Assembly (NCBI GenBank): GCA_046565595.1
Contig: JBKHYG010000096.1
Span: 1 to 24,361, forward strand
Direction of reading: 5' to 3'
Origin: JBKHYG01 sp046565595
Lineage (GTDB): Bacteria; Actinomycetota; AC-67
Length of the DNA: 24,361 nucleotides
Shown: piece by piece, positions 8,134 to 15,753 of the stretch
Layout: every line of letters begins with the position of its first letter
How positions within the stretch are numbered: position 1 is the stretch's first letter
The notes under the pieces: model-generated
Database searches by the model: none
Seen by the model: the letters and a program-made list of their open reading frames with translations, nothing else
Told to the model about the DNA's origin: nothing
Program-made: the position numbers and the translations under genes

Positions 8134-8136
8134 CCT
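8107..8136 (+). promoter_or_regulatory. hrcA promoter embedded in CIRCE
   Basis: TTAGCA (8107-8112, 4 of 6 to TTGACA) and TAACCT (8131-8136) are separated by 18 nt. The operator's left arm is the -35 box and its right arm overlaps the -10 box, so bound HrcA would cover the whole promoter. The -10 box ends 6 nt before the hrcA ATG, predicting a leaderless mRNA. Confidence 0.6.
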
Positions 8137-8142
8137 GCGGGC

Positions 8143-9171
8143 ATGCCAGAGCCGCTCGGAGAGCGCCGCGCAGCGATCCTGCGTGCGATCGTCCGCGAGT
8201 ACATCTCCTCCGGCGAACCTGTCGGCAGCAAGCATCTGGTCGATCGCTCCAAGCTCGAGGTCAGCTCAGCGACGGTCCGCAACGAGATGGCCCGGCTGGA
8301 AGAGCTTGGATACCTGGCTCAGCCTCACACATCGGCAGGCCGTGTCCCGACCGACGCCGGGTACAGGTTCGTCGTCGACGAGATCCAGCGGCCCCGCTCT
8401 CTGCCAGCGACCCAGAAGCGCGCCCTGGCCGAAGAGTTCGGCGAAACCCCTGGCAGTCTCGACGACCTCTTGAAGAGAGCCGGCGATGCGGTTTCCAAGC
8501 TCACCCAGCAGGTGTCAGCGCTCGCGAGCCTGCGCTCGCAGACCAGCGATGTCCGCCTACGCCGTCTCGAGCTGTTCGCGGCGGGCGAGCGTGCGGTGCA
8601 GGCGGTCCTGATCGCCGAGAACGGACGACTCGAGCAGCGACTCCTATCGCTTCCGGGCGAGCTGCCGGATGAGGACCTGGTCACCCTGAGCGACCGTCTC
8701 GGTAAAGAGTTGCACGGACTCTCGTTGGTGGATGCGGAGGCCGCGTTACGCGTCGCTGCCCAGGGTGCCGACCGGATCGAGGCATCGTTGCTGAACGGGA
8801 TCGCCGATGCGGTGCGCGCGCTCGCTGACGCAGAACGGCATGTGTTCGTCGGAGGTGTTGCCAACCTCGCCCTCGAGGAGACCTTCGAACGCGACACGCT
8901 GCATCGACTGTACGAAGCCTTGGAGGCTCAGACCAAGGTCGCGGAGTTGCTGACCGACTCGATCGAGGAAGGCGTCCAGGTCCGCATCGGACACGAGGTC
9001 GCTCCGCGAGATTTCGACGCCTGCAGCGTCATCGTCGCCGGCTTCACGACTCCAGACGGCGGGCGCGGGACCATCGGGATCATCGGGCCGACCCGGATCG
9101 ACTACGAACGCATGATGGCGACCGCAGCAGAGGCGGCGAAGATGATCGGCCAGACCCTCGGCGAGGAATGA
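8143..9171 (+). CDS. hrcA: Heat-inducible transcription repressor HrcA
   Basis: Dimeric repressor that binds CIRCE; it is folded or activated by GroEL, which links repression to chaperone load. The 342 residues contain an N-terminal winged helix (about 5-75: ERRAAILRAIVREYISSGEPVGS, then VSSATVRNEMARLEELGYL and SAGRVPTDAGYRFVVD). A GAF-like domain with the dimerising insert follows, ending with the family signature GTIGIIGPTRIDYERMMA. The ATG at 8143 lies 6 nt after the -10 box with no room for a Shine-Dalgarno sequence. The gene ends in ATGATG overlap with dnaJ. groEL, dnaK and grpE are not in the window. Confidence 0.97.
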   Translation: MPEPLGERRAAILRAIVREYISSGEPVGSKHLVDRSKLEVSSATVRNEMARLEELGYLAQPHTSAGRVPTDAGYRFVVDEIQRPRSLPATQKRALAEEFGETPGSLDDLLKRAGDAVSKLTQQVSALASLRSQTSDVRLRRLELFAAGERAVQAVLIAENGRLEQRLLSLPGELPDEDLVTLSDRLGKELHGLSLVDAEAALRVAAQGADRIEASLLNGIADAVRALADAERHVFVGGVANLALEETFERDTLHRLYEALEAQTKVAELLTDSIEEGVQVRIGHEVAPRDFDACSVIVAGFTTPDGGRGTIGIIGPTRIDYERMMATAAEAAKMIGQTLGEE

Positions 9172-10283
9172 TGCCCGACTACTACGCCGTGCTCGAGGTT
9201 CCTCGGGACGCTGACGCCGAGACCATCAAGCGCGCCTACAAGCGGTTGGCCCGCACCCACCATCCCGACGCCAATCCGGGCGACCATCATGCCGAAGAAC
9301 GCTTCAAGCAGATCAACGAGGCCTACGCGGTCCTATCCGATCCAGCTCGAAGGCAGCGTTACGACATGACCGGAAGTGCCGACGGGATGGGCGGATCGGA
9401 TCCCTTCTCCGGCGGCTTCGGTGACCTCGGCTCGATATTCGAATCCTTCTTCGGAGGAGGCGCAGGCTTCGGAGGGCGGTCTCGCGCCGGACATCCAGGC
9501 GACGGCCGGGACCTCGCGGTCGATGTGCGCATCGGACTGAAGGAAGCCGTGTTCGGCGCTGAGCGCGAGATAACCGCGGACACATTGGATCGATGCAGGC
9601 GTTGCTTGGGTGAAGGAGCCGAGCCCGGTACCTATCGTGGGAAGTGCACGACCTGCTCGGGTACGGGGCAGTTGCGCCAACAACGCCAGACCATGTTGGG
9701 AACGGTCGTCAGCCAACGGGTATGCCCCGCCTGCCATGGTGCTGGCGAATCGCCGACCTCTCCGTGCCGTGAATGCGGCGGTGACGGTCGTACCCCCGAT
9801 ACCCGCCAGGTGCGGATAGAGATCCCCGCTGGCGTCGATGACGGCGTCACGCTGAGGGTCAAGGGACGGGGCGAGCCCGGCGTCCGGGGCGGCCGCGACG
9901 GCGACCTGTTCGTCCGGCTCCATGTCGCTCCGCACGAGGTGTTCGAACGGCGCGGCGCAGACCTTATCTGCGAGCTTCGCGTCCCCGTGACCCAGGCCGT
10001 CTTGGGCGCCGATGTGAGTGTCGAGACCCTGGACGGTGAGACGACGCTGACCGTCCCTGCGGGCACGAGCGACGGAACGGTGCTCCGGATGAACGGTCAG
10101 GGGGCGACCGACATGGGGTCGGGACGGCGCGGCGATCTGCTCGTCGTCGTCCGGATCGACATACCGAGGAAACTCTCAGAGGAAGAGCGATCCTTGTTCG
10201 AGAAGATCGCCGATCTGCGTGGCGAGGCTCACTCGGAAGCGAAAGGTCTGTTCGCCCGGCTGCGGGACTCGTTGCGCGGCTGA
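9168..10283 (+). CDS. dnaJ: Chaperone DnaJ (DnaJ2 type)
   Basis: Hsp40 co-chaperone that delivers clients to DnaK and stimulates its ATPase. The 371 residues have a J domain with HPD at 32-34, a Gly/Phe-rich linker (about 75-112), and a zinc region (about 143-206) with four motifs CRRCLGEG, CTTCSGTG, CPACHGAG and CRECGGDG. Two C-terminal beta domains carry the client and dimer sites. Translation may start at ATG 9168 or the adjacent ATG 9171; MPDYYAVL is the commoner form, and GAGGA lies just upstream. Pairing with hrcA rather than dnaK-grpE is the actinobacterial dnaJ2 arrangement. The stop shares one base with the rsmE start. Confidence 0.97.
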   Translation: MMPDYYAVLEVPRDADAETIKRAYKRLARTHHPDANPGDHHAEERFKQINEAYAVLSDPARRQRYDMTGSADGMGGSDPFSGGFGDLGSIFESFFGGGAGFGGRSRAGHPGDGRDLAVDVRIGLKEAVFGAEREITADTLDRCRRCLGEGAEPGTYRGKCTTCSGTGQLRQQRQTMLGTVVSQRVCPACHGAGESPTSPCRECGGDGRTPDTRQVRIEIPAGVDDGVTLRVKGRGEPGVRGGRDGDLFVRLHVAPHEVFERRGADLICELRVPVTQAVLGADVSVETLDGETTLTVPAGTSDGTVLRMNGQGATDMGSGRRGDLLVVVRIDIPRKLSEEERSLFEKIADLRGEAHSEAKGLFARLRDSLRG

Positions 10284-11023
10284 TGAGCCACTTCCTGCTC
10301 GACACGATCGCGGGCCCCCGCATCCTGCTTCCATCAGATGATGCCCACCATGCGACGCGCGTCCTGCGGCTGCGGGAAGGTGACGCGGTGTCTGGCACCG
10401 ATGGTCAGGGCGGACTGGTGATCGGGCGGCTGGTCTTCGATCCAGGTCCTGCCATCGAGGTCGAGCAGCGTACGAGCGTACCGAGGAAGCAGCCAGAACT
10501 GTCGGTCGCGTTCGCGCTGACCAAGCAGAGCAAGCCCGAGTTGGTGGTCGAGAAACTCACGGAACTGGGTGTCGATCGGATCGTCGGCTGGTCCGCCGAA
10601 CGCAGCGTTGTGCGGTGGGACCGGGACAAGCGCGAACAGGCGAGCGAACGCTTCGCGAAGGTCGCCGAAGCGGCCCTCAAGCAGTCTCGCCGAGTCTGGC
10701 TGCCGGAAACCCCGCCGCCGACCGATCTCGAAGGGGTATGTGAACTGCCCGGAACCAAGATCGTGTTCGACATCGGAGCTCCACCTCTCGGCGAAGCGTC
10801 TGGCCCGTCGGTCGTAGTGATCGGACCAGAGGGCGGTTTCACGCAAGAGGAACTGGCACGGCTGGATCGGGCCGGTGCGGTGCGTGTAGGTCTTGCAGGA
10901 GGTGTCTTGCGGGCAGAGACCGCCGCCATCGCTGCAGCGACACTGGTCGCTGACCGACTGGGACGCTGGATGCCCGGCACGCAAGGGGCTGAGCCTCCTA
11001 CACTCGCGGCCGATCATGAGTGA
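10283..11023 (+). CDS. rsmE: 16S rRNA (uracil1498-N3)-methyltransferase
   Basis: SPOUT-family enzyme that methylates N3 of U1498 in 16S rRNA using SAM. The 246 residues show the PUA-like N-terminal domain (HHATRVLRLREGDAVSGTDGQG). The knotted SPOUT domain follows, with ALTKQSKPELVVEKLTELGVDRI, the SAM-loop signature VVVIGPEGGFTQEEL and GGVLRAETAAIAA near the C-terminus. The start codon overlaps the dnaJ stop (TGATG) and no Shine-Dalgarno sequence is seen, so expression is probably coupled to dnaJ. The end overlaps the HIT gene by 8 nt. Confidence 0.95.
   Translation: MSHFLLDTIAGPRILLPSDDAHHATRVLRLREGDAVSGTDGQGGLVIGRLVFDPGPAIEVEQRTSVPRKQPELSVAFALTKQSKPELVVEKLTELGVDRIVGWSAERSVVRWDRDKREQASERFAKVAEAALKQSRRVWLPETPPPTDLEGVCELPGTKIVFDIGAPPLGEASGPSVVVIGPEGGFTQEELARLDRAGAVRVGLAGGVLRAETAAIAAATLVADRLGRWMPGTQGAEPPTLAADHE
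10999..11004 (+). promoter_or_regulatory. Possible -10 box before the HIT gene
   Basis: TACACT lies within the 3' end of rsmE, 11 nt before the HIT ATG; the identical hexamer and distance occur before rpsT. There is no clear -35 box. It could give phoH and the HIT gene transcription independent of CIRCE. Confidence 0.3.
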
Positions 11024-11384
11024 TTGCCTGTTCTGCCAGATCATCGCCGGCGATATCCCCGGCGAGTTCGTCGTGGAACGCGACGAGGTCGTGGCGTTCC
11101 GCGATATCCATCCCGCTGCCCCGACCCATGTCTTGGTCGTCCCAAGACAGCACATCCCAGACGCTCGCGAACTCGACTCCGCGGAACCAGGGACGCTCGA
11201 ACAGATCTTCCAGGTCGCTAACGAGGTCGCAGAACAGGAGGGGATCCGGGACTCGGGTTTCCGCCTGATCTTCAACGCCGGCCCAGACAGCGGCATGCTG
11301 GTTCCCCACCTGCACCTGCATGTCGTGGGCGGAAGGCCGCTCGGTTCGATCGTCTCGGGTTCCTCCAGCCACGAGGCCAAGTGA
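11016..11384 (+). CDS. HIT family hydrolase
   Basis: HinT-like purine nucleoside phosphoramidase/nucleotide hydrolase. The 122 residues run from MSDCLFCQIIAGDIPGEFVVERDE through HPAAPTHVLVVPRQHI to the histidine triad PHLHLHVVGG, the nucleotide-binding and catalytic segment. An in-frame upstream start at 10893 would add 41 residues unlike any HIT protein, so ATG 11016 is preferred. It overlaps rsmE by 8 nt and phoH by 4 nt. Substrate cannot be told from sequence. Confidence 0.92.
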   Translation: MSDCLFCQIIAGDIPGEFVVERDEVVAFRDIHPAAPTHVLVVPRQHIPDARELDSAEPGTLEQIFQVANEVAEQEGIRDSGFRLIFNAGPDSGMLVPHLHLHVVGGRPLGSIVSGSSSHEAK

Positions 11385-12346
11385 ACACACTCACCATCTT
11401 CGTTCCAAGCGGCCAGCAGATGGTCAGCCTCCTCGGGCAGAGGGACGAGTTGTTGAAGATCATCGAGCAGGCCTTCAAAGCGAGCATCCTGGTCCGAGGA
11501 AACGAGATCCGCATCGCGGGCGAGGATGATGAGGCCCGCAAGGTCGCGTTCCTCTTCGAAGAGCTGATCTCTCTGCTCGCCCAGGATCATCAACTGACCG
11601 CCGAGAGCGTCGAACGCACCATCGCGATGGTGAAGGCGGACGAGAAGCCGACCGAGGTCCTCACCGATGCGGCCCTCACCCATCGGGGGAAGGTGACGCG
11701 CCCAAAGACCAGCGGCCAGAAGAAGTATGTGGACGAGATCCGACGGAGCACGATCACCTTCGGCGTAGGTCCGGCCGGAACTGGAAAGACCTACCTGGCG
11801 GTGACTATGGCGGTGCGCGCGCTGCTCGAACGCGAGGTGAACCGGATCATCCTCACCCGACCTGCGGTCGAAGCTGGCGAGCGTCTCGGCTACCTACCGG
11901 GAACGCTGCACGAGAAGATCGACCCATACATGCGGCCCCTGTTCGATGCGCTCATGGACATGATGGATGCCGAGAAGGTCCAGGCGATGATGCAGCGGGG
12001 TGTCATCGAGGTATCGCCTCTGGCCTTCATGCGTGGGCGGACGCTGAACTCGGCCTTCGTGATCTTGGATGAGGCGCAGAACACCACTCCAGAGCAGATG
12101 AAGATGTTCCTGACCCGGATCGGTTTCGGCAGCAAGGTGGTGGTGACCGGAGATGTGACGCAGATCGACCTTCCAGGAGGTAATACCTCTGGACTGAACG
12201 CCGCACGGGAGATCCTTCAGGGCATCGAGGGGGTCGGGTTCTGCGAGTTGACCGGCCGCGATGTGGTCCGTCACAGGATCGTCCAGGACATCGTCGAGGC
12301 CTATGACCGGCATCAGGCCTCTCGGAAGGGAAACCGACGAGGATGA
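11381..12346 (+). CDS. phoH: PhoH-like ATPase
   Basis: Cytoplasmic P-loop ATPase of the PhoH/YbeZ family, commonly next to ybeY and linked to RNA metabolism or ribosome maturation. The 321 residues have an N-terminal KH-like part (VSLLGQRDELLKIIEQAF, ILVRGNEIRIAG). Walker A is GPAGTGKT (130-137), Walker B ILDEAQ (D230-Q233), and a sensor-like VVVTGDVTQIDLP follows. The GTG start overlaps the HIT stop (GTGA), with a weak CGAGG upstream. The gene is followed by 109 nt before ybeY, the longest break in this cluster. Confidence 0.94.
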   Translation: MNTLTIFVPSGQQMVSLLGQRDELLKIIEQAFKASILVRGNEIRIAGEDDEARKVAFLFEELISLLAQDHQLTAESVERTIAMVKADEKPTEVLTDAALTHRGKVTRPKTSGQKKYVDEIRRSTITFGVGPAGTGKTYLAVTMAVRALLEREVNRIILTRPAVEAGERLGYLPGTLHEKIDPYMRPLFDALMDMMDAEKVQAMMQRGVIEVSPLAFMRGRTLNSAFVILDEAQNTTPEQMKMFLTRIGFGSKVVVTGDVTQIDLPGGNTSGLNAAREILQGIEGVGFCELTGRDVVRHRIVQDIVEAYDRHQASRKGNRRG

Positions 12347-12395
12347 CGAATCCCTCACCTCGAAAGTGGCCATACGGAAACGCGACACAGGTTGG

Positions 12396-12401
12396 TATCC
12401 T
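12396..12401 (+). promoter_or_regulatory. -10 box upstream of the ybeY leader ORF
   Basis: TATCCT, the same hexamer as before glyS, ends 10 nt before GTG 12412 of a 15-codon ORF and 54 nt before the ybeY ATG. No strong -35 hexamer is visible. It would start a ybeY-CorC-era transcript separate from phoH. Confidence 0.4.
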
Positions 12402-12411
12402 GAAGACAGCC

Positions 12412-12459
12412 GTGAACGACCATAGACCCGCCGGGTTCCCCCCGGCCCGAGTCCGATGA
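12412..12459 (+). CDS. Possible leader peptide overlapping the ybeY start
   Basis: GTG 12412 opens a 15-codon frame, MNDHRPAGFPPARVR, whose TGA (12457-12459) overlaps the ybeY ATG (12456) as ATGA, the same coupling junction used throughout the window. It lies 10 nt behind a -10 box and contains a GC hairpin. Ribosomes translating it would melt the hairpin and reinitiate at ybeY. Rich in Pro and Arg. There is no homology support; chance occurrence is possible. Confidence 0.35.
   Translation: MNDHRPAGFPPARVR
12430..12446 (+). repeat. Small GC hairpin before ybeY
   Basis: GCCGGG (12430-12435) pairs with CCCGGC (12441-12446) around the loop TTCCC, ending 9 nt before the ybeY ATG, where a Shine-Dalgarno sequence would normally be. 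It is inside the leader ORF. No T-run follows, so termination is unlikely; an effect on ybeY translation is the better guess. Confidence 0.45.
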
Positions 12460-12956
12460 CCGAGCCAGACGACCCTGGACCTAGTCGCGGACCCGACGCG
12501 ACCCCGAGCCCGACCTTCGAGGTCCTCGTGACCGATGAGCAGTCGGTTCGGATCGACCCCCGAGCACTCGCCGCCGCGCTCCGTCGCGGCATGACCTCGC
12601 TGGGCGTCCCCTCCGGCACGACGCTGTCGGTGACGCTTGCCGAACCCGACGCGATCGCCGAGATCAAGAACGACGCTTTCGGAGAGCATCGAACCACCGA
12701 CATCCTGGCCTTCCCGATGGATTCCATAGACGAAGTGGTCGCCGGACAGCATGTGCTCGGAGATCTGGTCCTGTGCCCTATCGTCGCCTTGGAGCAGGCA
12801 CGCGCGCTCGGGGTGCCCGGTGAGGAAGAGATCGTGACCCTGTTGGCTCACGGCCTGCTGCACCTGATCGGAGCCGACCACGACTCGCCCGGAGCCGAGA
12901 TCGACATGGCTGACAGACAGAGGAGCCTGGTGCGCAGCATGAGGGGCGCAGCATGA
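12456..12956 (+). CDS. ybeY: Endoribonuclease YbeY
   Basis: Zinc-dependent endoribonuclease needed for 16S rRNA 3'-end maturation and ribosome quality control. The 166 residues contain TDILAFPMD, LGDLVLCPIVALEQA and the metal motif HGLLHLIGADHD (three histidines, about 132-142). The N-terminus has about 20 extra Pro/Asp-rich residues before the usual start of homology (FEVLVTDEQ). An in-frame stop at 12423 and no other start codon before 12456 make ATG 12456 the most upstream start. No Shine-Dalgarno sequence is present; see the overlapping leader ORF. The stop overlaps the CorC-like gene (ATGA). Confidence 0.95.
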   Translation: MTEPDDPGPSRGPDATPSPTFEVLVTDEQSVRIDPRALAAALRRGMTSLGVPSGTTLSVTLAEPDAIAEIKNDAFGEHRTTDILAFPMDSIDEVVAGQHVLGDLVLCPIVALEQARALGVPGEEEIVTLLAHGLLHLIGADHDSPGAEIDMADRQRSLVRSMRGAA

Positions 12957-14263
12957 ACGGCACCCAGATCCTGCTCGTCCTCGGCGTCGCGGGCACCCTG
13001 CTGATCGCCGCGCTGTTGTCCCTGGCCGAGACCTCCCTGACCCGCATGAGCAGGGTGAAGACCTTGCAACTGAGCGAGGATGGAGTCAAGGGCGCCAAGA
13101 AGCTGCAGGCCCTGCTGGACGATCCAGCCAGTTTCTTGAATGTCGTGCTGCTGCTCGTCTTGATCGTCCAACTGGGCGGCGCGTCGATCGCGACCCTGTT
13201 GACCGAGTCGCTGTTCGGTGATGCCGGCTGGGCACCTCTGGTCGCGACCTTCGCGATGACCATGCTGATCTTCGTCCTCGCCGAAGCTGCTCCGAAGACC
13301 TACGCGGTTCAACACTCCGAACGGGTCGCGCTGCGGATGGCCCCGATCGTGCACGCCATCATCCACATCCCGGGCCTCCGTCCGATAACACGGCTATTGG
13401 TGAAGGTCGCGAACATCGTCGCACCCGGCAAGGGGCTGCCGCGAGGACCGTTCGTGACCGAAGACGAGATCCGCACGATGGCCGAGATCGCTGCCGAAGA
13501 ATCCGAGATCGAAGAGACCGAGAAGGAGATGATCCACTCGGTCTTCGAGTTCGGGGACACGATCGTCCGCGAGGTCATGGTCCCGCGACCCGACATGGTC
13601 GTCGCCGAGAGCGACGAGAGCGTCAATGATGTCCTGGCGATCATGCTCGAGCACGGGTTCTCTCGGCTCCCTGTACTCGACTCCGAGGACAAGGACAACG
13701 CGGTCGGACTCATCTACGCCAAGGACATCCTGAAGAAACTCCACGGACCCAAGAAGAACGGATCCCGCACCCGCCCGAAGGTCAAGGATCTGCTGCGCCG
13801 ACCGACATTCGTTCCGGAATCGAAGAAGGTCGCCGAGCTGCTGCGCGAGATGCAGCAAGAGAAGGTCCACATGGTCCTGGTCGTCGACGAGTATGGCGAC
13901 ATCGTCGGGCTGGTCACGATGGAGGACCTCCTGGAAGAGATCGTGGGGGAGATCGCGGACGAATACGACCGCGAGGATCCGCAGGTGCATCAGGTCGACG
14001 AACAGACCCTGCGCGTCAACGCCCGCCTACCCATCAGCGAACTGTCTGAGATGCTCGACATCGAACTCCCCGATGAGGAATGGGATACCGTCGGAGGGCT
14101 GGTCGTCGCACTGCTCGGACGGGTGCCTCGCAAGGGTGATGAGGTCACCTACCTCGGTCTCAGGCTCGTCGCCGAACGGGTCAAGAAGCGCCGCATCGAG
14201 ACCGTCCTGGTCAGTCGCGACCCGACCCTCGAGGCTCAGCTTCCAGAAGTAGCCGAAGGATGA
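12953..14263 (+). CDS. CNNM/CBS-domain membrane protein (HlyC/CorC family)
   Basis: Integral membrane protein of the family often labelled hemolysin or CorC; characterised relatives transport or regulate Mg2+ or Co2+. The 436 residues have a DUF21/CNNM domain with about four membrane segments (1-175: LLVLGVAGTLLIAALLSLAE, VVLLLVLIVQLGG, LVATFAMTMLIFVLAEAAPK). A tandem CBS pair follows (about 200-330, VREVMVPRPDMV and LVVDEYGDIVGLVTMEDLLEEIVGEI). A C-terminal transporter-associated domain comes last (about 345-425, LPDEEWDTVGGLVVALLGRVPRKGDEV). The gene overlaps both neighbours by 4 nt, with GAGGGG before the ATG. The ybeY-CorC-era order is widely conserved. Confidence 0.92.
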   Translation: MNGTQILLVLGVAGTLLIAALLSLAETSLTRMSRVKTLQLSEDGVKGAKKLQALLDDPASFLNVVLLLVLIVQLGGASIATLLTESLFGDAGWAPLVATFAMTMLIFVLAEAAPKTYAVQHSERVALRMAPIVHAIIHIPGLRPITRLLVKVANIVAPGKGLPRGPFVTEDEIRTMAEIAAEESEIEETEKEMIHSVFEFGDTIVREVMVPRPDMVVAESDESVNDVLAIMLEHGFSRLPVLDSEDKDNAVGLIYAKDILKKLHGPKKNGSRTRPKVKDLLRRPTFVPESKKVAELLREMQQEKVHMVLVVDEYGDIVGLVTMEDLLEEIVGEIADEYDREDPQVHQVDEQTLRVNARLPISELSEMLDIELPDEEWDTVGGLVVALLGRVPRKGDEVTYLGLRLVAERVKKRRIETVLVSRDPTLEAQLPEVAEG

Positions 14264-15153
14264 ACATCCCCGAAGGGTTCCGTTCGGGCTTCGTGGCGAT
14301 CAGCGGGCGCCCCAATACCGGCAAATCCACGCTGCTGAACGCGATCGTCGGAGAGAAGGTCGCGATCACCAGCACGCGCGCGCAGACGACCCGTCATGCT
14401 CTGAAGGGTGTTCTCACGATGCCCGATCACCAGATCGTCTTCGTAGACACCCCGGGGATCCACAAGCCGAAGACGGTCTTGGGTGAGCGCCTGAACGACA
14501 CTGCCACCCAGTCGGTCAGCGATGTGGATGTGATCCTGCTCGTGATCGACGCTACCCAGCCGATCGGCCGCGGCGATCGGTTCGTCGCCGATCGGGTCTT
14601 GCGCGAAGGCATCCCGGCGATCTGCGTGGTGACCAAGACCGATGTCGCCAAGGACCACGAGCTGTTCCCGCAGCTCGAAGCGGCCGGCCAGTTGGGGGTC
14701 TTCGAAGAGATCATCCCGGTGTCGGCCAAACGCGAGAAGAACATCGACCGGTTGCACAAGTTGCTCTACGACCGGTTGCCGGAAGGTCCGCCGTACTTCC
14801 CCGAAGACATGGCGACCGATCAGCGCCTCGAGTTCCGTGTTGCGGAACTGATCCGAGAGAAGGCCCTGTGGCTGCTCCGCCAGGAGGTCCCGCACTCGAT
14901 CGCCGTCGTCGTGGAAGAGTTCGAGGAACGCGACGACGGCATCTTGCATATCGAGGCCACGATCTTCGTAGAGCGAGATAGTCAGAAGGGCATCGTGATC
15001 GGTAAGGGCGGCCAGATGCTCGGAGATATCTCGATGAGGGCCCGTAAGGAACTCGAGACCGTGATGGGACGCAAGGTCTATCTGCGCTGTCAGGTCAAGA
15101 TCCGGAAGGACTGGCAGCAGGACGCCAACGAGATCGCACGGCTGGGGTACTAG
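14260..15153 (+). CDS. era: GTPase Era
   Basis: Ras-like GTPase that binds the 3' end of 16S rRNA and checks 30S maturation, consistent with adjacent ybeY. The 297-residue length is normal. G1 is GRPNTGKST (16-24), followed by the TTRHALKG switch, DTPGIHKPK (G3), TKTD (G4, where NKxD is commoner) and VSAKR (G5). The C-terminal KH domain includes IFVERDSQKGIVIGKGGQML. ATGA overlap with the preceding gene, with GAAGG upstream. The gene ends the coupled run that begins at ybeY. Confidence 0.96.
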   Translation: MNIPEGFRSGFVAISGRPNTGKSTLLNAIVGEKVAITSTRAQTTRHALKGVLTMPDHQIVFVDTPGIHKPKTVLGERLNDTATQSVSDVDVILLVIDATQPIGRGDRFVADRVLREGIPAICVVTKTDVAKDHELFPQLEAAGQLGVFEEIIPVSAKREKNIDRLHKLLYDRLPEGPPYFPEDMATDQRLEFRVAELIREKALWLLRQEVPHSIAVVVEEFEERDDGILHIEATIFVERDSQKGIVIGKGGQMLGDISMRARKELETVMGRKVYLRCQVKIRKDWQQDANEIARLGY

Positions 15154-15187
15154 GCCCCACCGCTCCCCGTTCGCAGGGTCGTGTCGT

Positions 15188-15193
15188 TAGGCT
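15188..15193 (+). promoter_or_regulatory. -10 box of a leaderless promoter (15200 gene)
   Basis: TAGGCT ends exactly 6 nt before the GTG at 15200. The hexamer is the same as in the ppdK promoter. No -35 consensus at 16-18 nt. It separates this gene from era despite a gap of only 46 nt. Confidence 0.5.
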
Positions 15194-15199
15194 CCTGGC

Positions 15200-15697
15200 G
15201 TGCGTCAAGCTCTGACCTCTCGTCTACTGGCTGCCGTCGTGGCGTTGGCTGGGCTGGGGGTGGCCTGGACCCTGGATGCCGGTCGGGAGGTCGGCTATCC
15301 ACTCGTCTTGATCGAGCAAGGTGTGACGGTTGTCGACATCGACGGCCAGGCCTTGTTCGCGATCCGGGACGGCGCCTCGCTGACCTTCCTGGGCACCAGG
15401 ACCCCTGGAACAGGCTCCCGGCTCGTCTGGTGCCCCATCGAGGGGTTCTTCGTCTCCCCTGACGACACTGCGTTGTACACCCGAGAGGGTAGGTATGTGG
15501 CCGGGCCGGGGACCCGCGATATGGATCTCTATCCGACCGAGATCAAGCAAGACACGCTTCAGGTGTTCCTGCTCGAAGGTCCTCGCGAGAGGCCGAGGTC
15601 GAACGGGCAGGTTTCGGGCGAGGCAGGAGAGGCGTACCGCAGTTGGAAGGCCGATCCCGACACGCCGCAGAAGTTCTGCCAGAACCCGGTTGGCTGA
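15200..15697 (+). CDS. Membrane-anchored Rieske-fold-like protein lacking cluster ligands
   Basis: 165-residue protein with one N-terminal hydrophobic helix (about 8-26) and probably an extracytoplasmic body. I recognise the Rieske pattern only by eye. RLVWCP (74-79) matches the segment after the first Rieske motif. GFFVSPDDTALYTREGRYVAGP (82-103) follows the second motif and its loop, and RDMDLYP matches the usual GPAPRGMDRFP. Every iron-sulfur ligand position is changed: CTHLGC corresponds to TPGTGS (68-73), and CPCHGS corresponds to SPDDTA (86-91). Only two cysteines remain (C78, C160). A [2Fe-2S] cluster is therefore unlikely. Function unknown; a structural or binding role is a guess. The gene is flanked by leaderless-type promoters, between era and recO. 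Confidence 0.6.
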   Translation: MRQALTSRLLAAVVALAGLGVAWTLDAGREVGYPLVLIEQGVTVVDIDGQALFAIRDGASLTFLGTRTPGTGSRLVWCPIEGFFVSPDDTALYTREGRYVAGPGTRDMDLYPTEIKQDTLQVFLLEGPRERPRSNGQVSGEAGEAYRSWKADPDTPQKFCQNPVG

Positions 15698-15741
15698 CTC
15701 CGCGTCCGTTGATGGCGCCGGTGTTTGCAGCAGTCGCGACC

Positions 15742-15747
15742 TAGACT
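15742..15747 (+). promoter_or_regulatory. -10 box of a leaderless recO promoter
   Basis: TAGACT ends 6 nt before the recO ATG, the same spacing as for holA, hrcA and the 15200 gene. No -35 consensus at the expected position. Confidence 0.5.
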
Positions 15748-15753
15748 GCTGAT

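Noticed and set aside
10893..11015. Upstream start for the HIT protein
   Set aside because: The extra 41 residues lie within the rsmE coding region in another frame and have no HIT-like features.
10334..11683. A 449-codon minus-strand open frame across rsmE, HIT and phoH
   Set aside because: It spans three conserved plus-strand genes, shows no family motif and is explained by low stop frequency in antisense frames of GC-rich genes.
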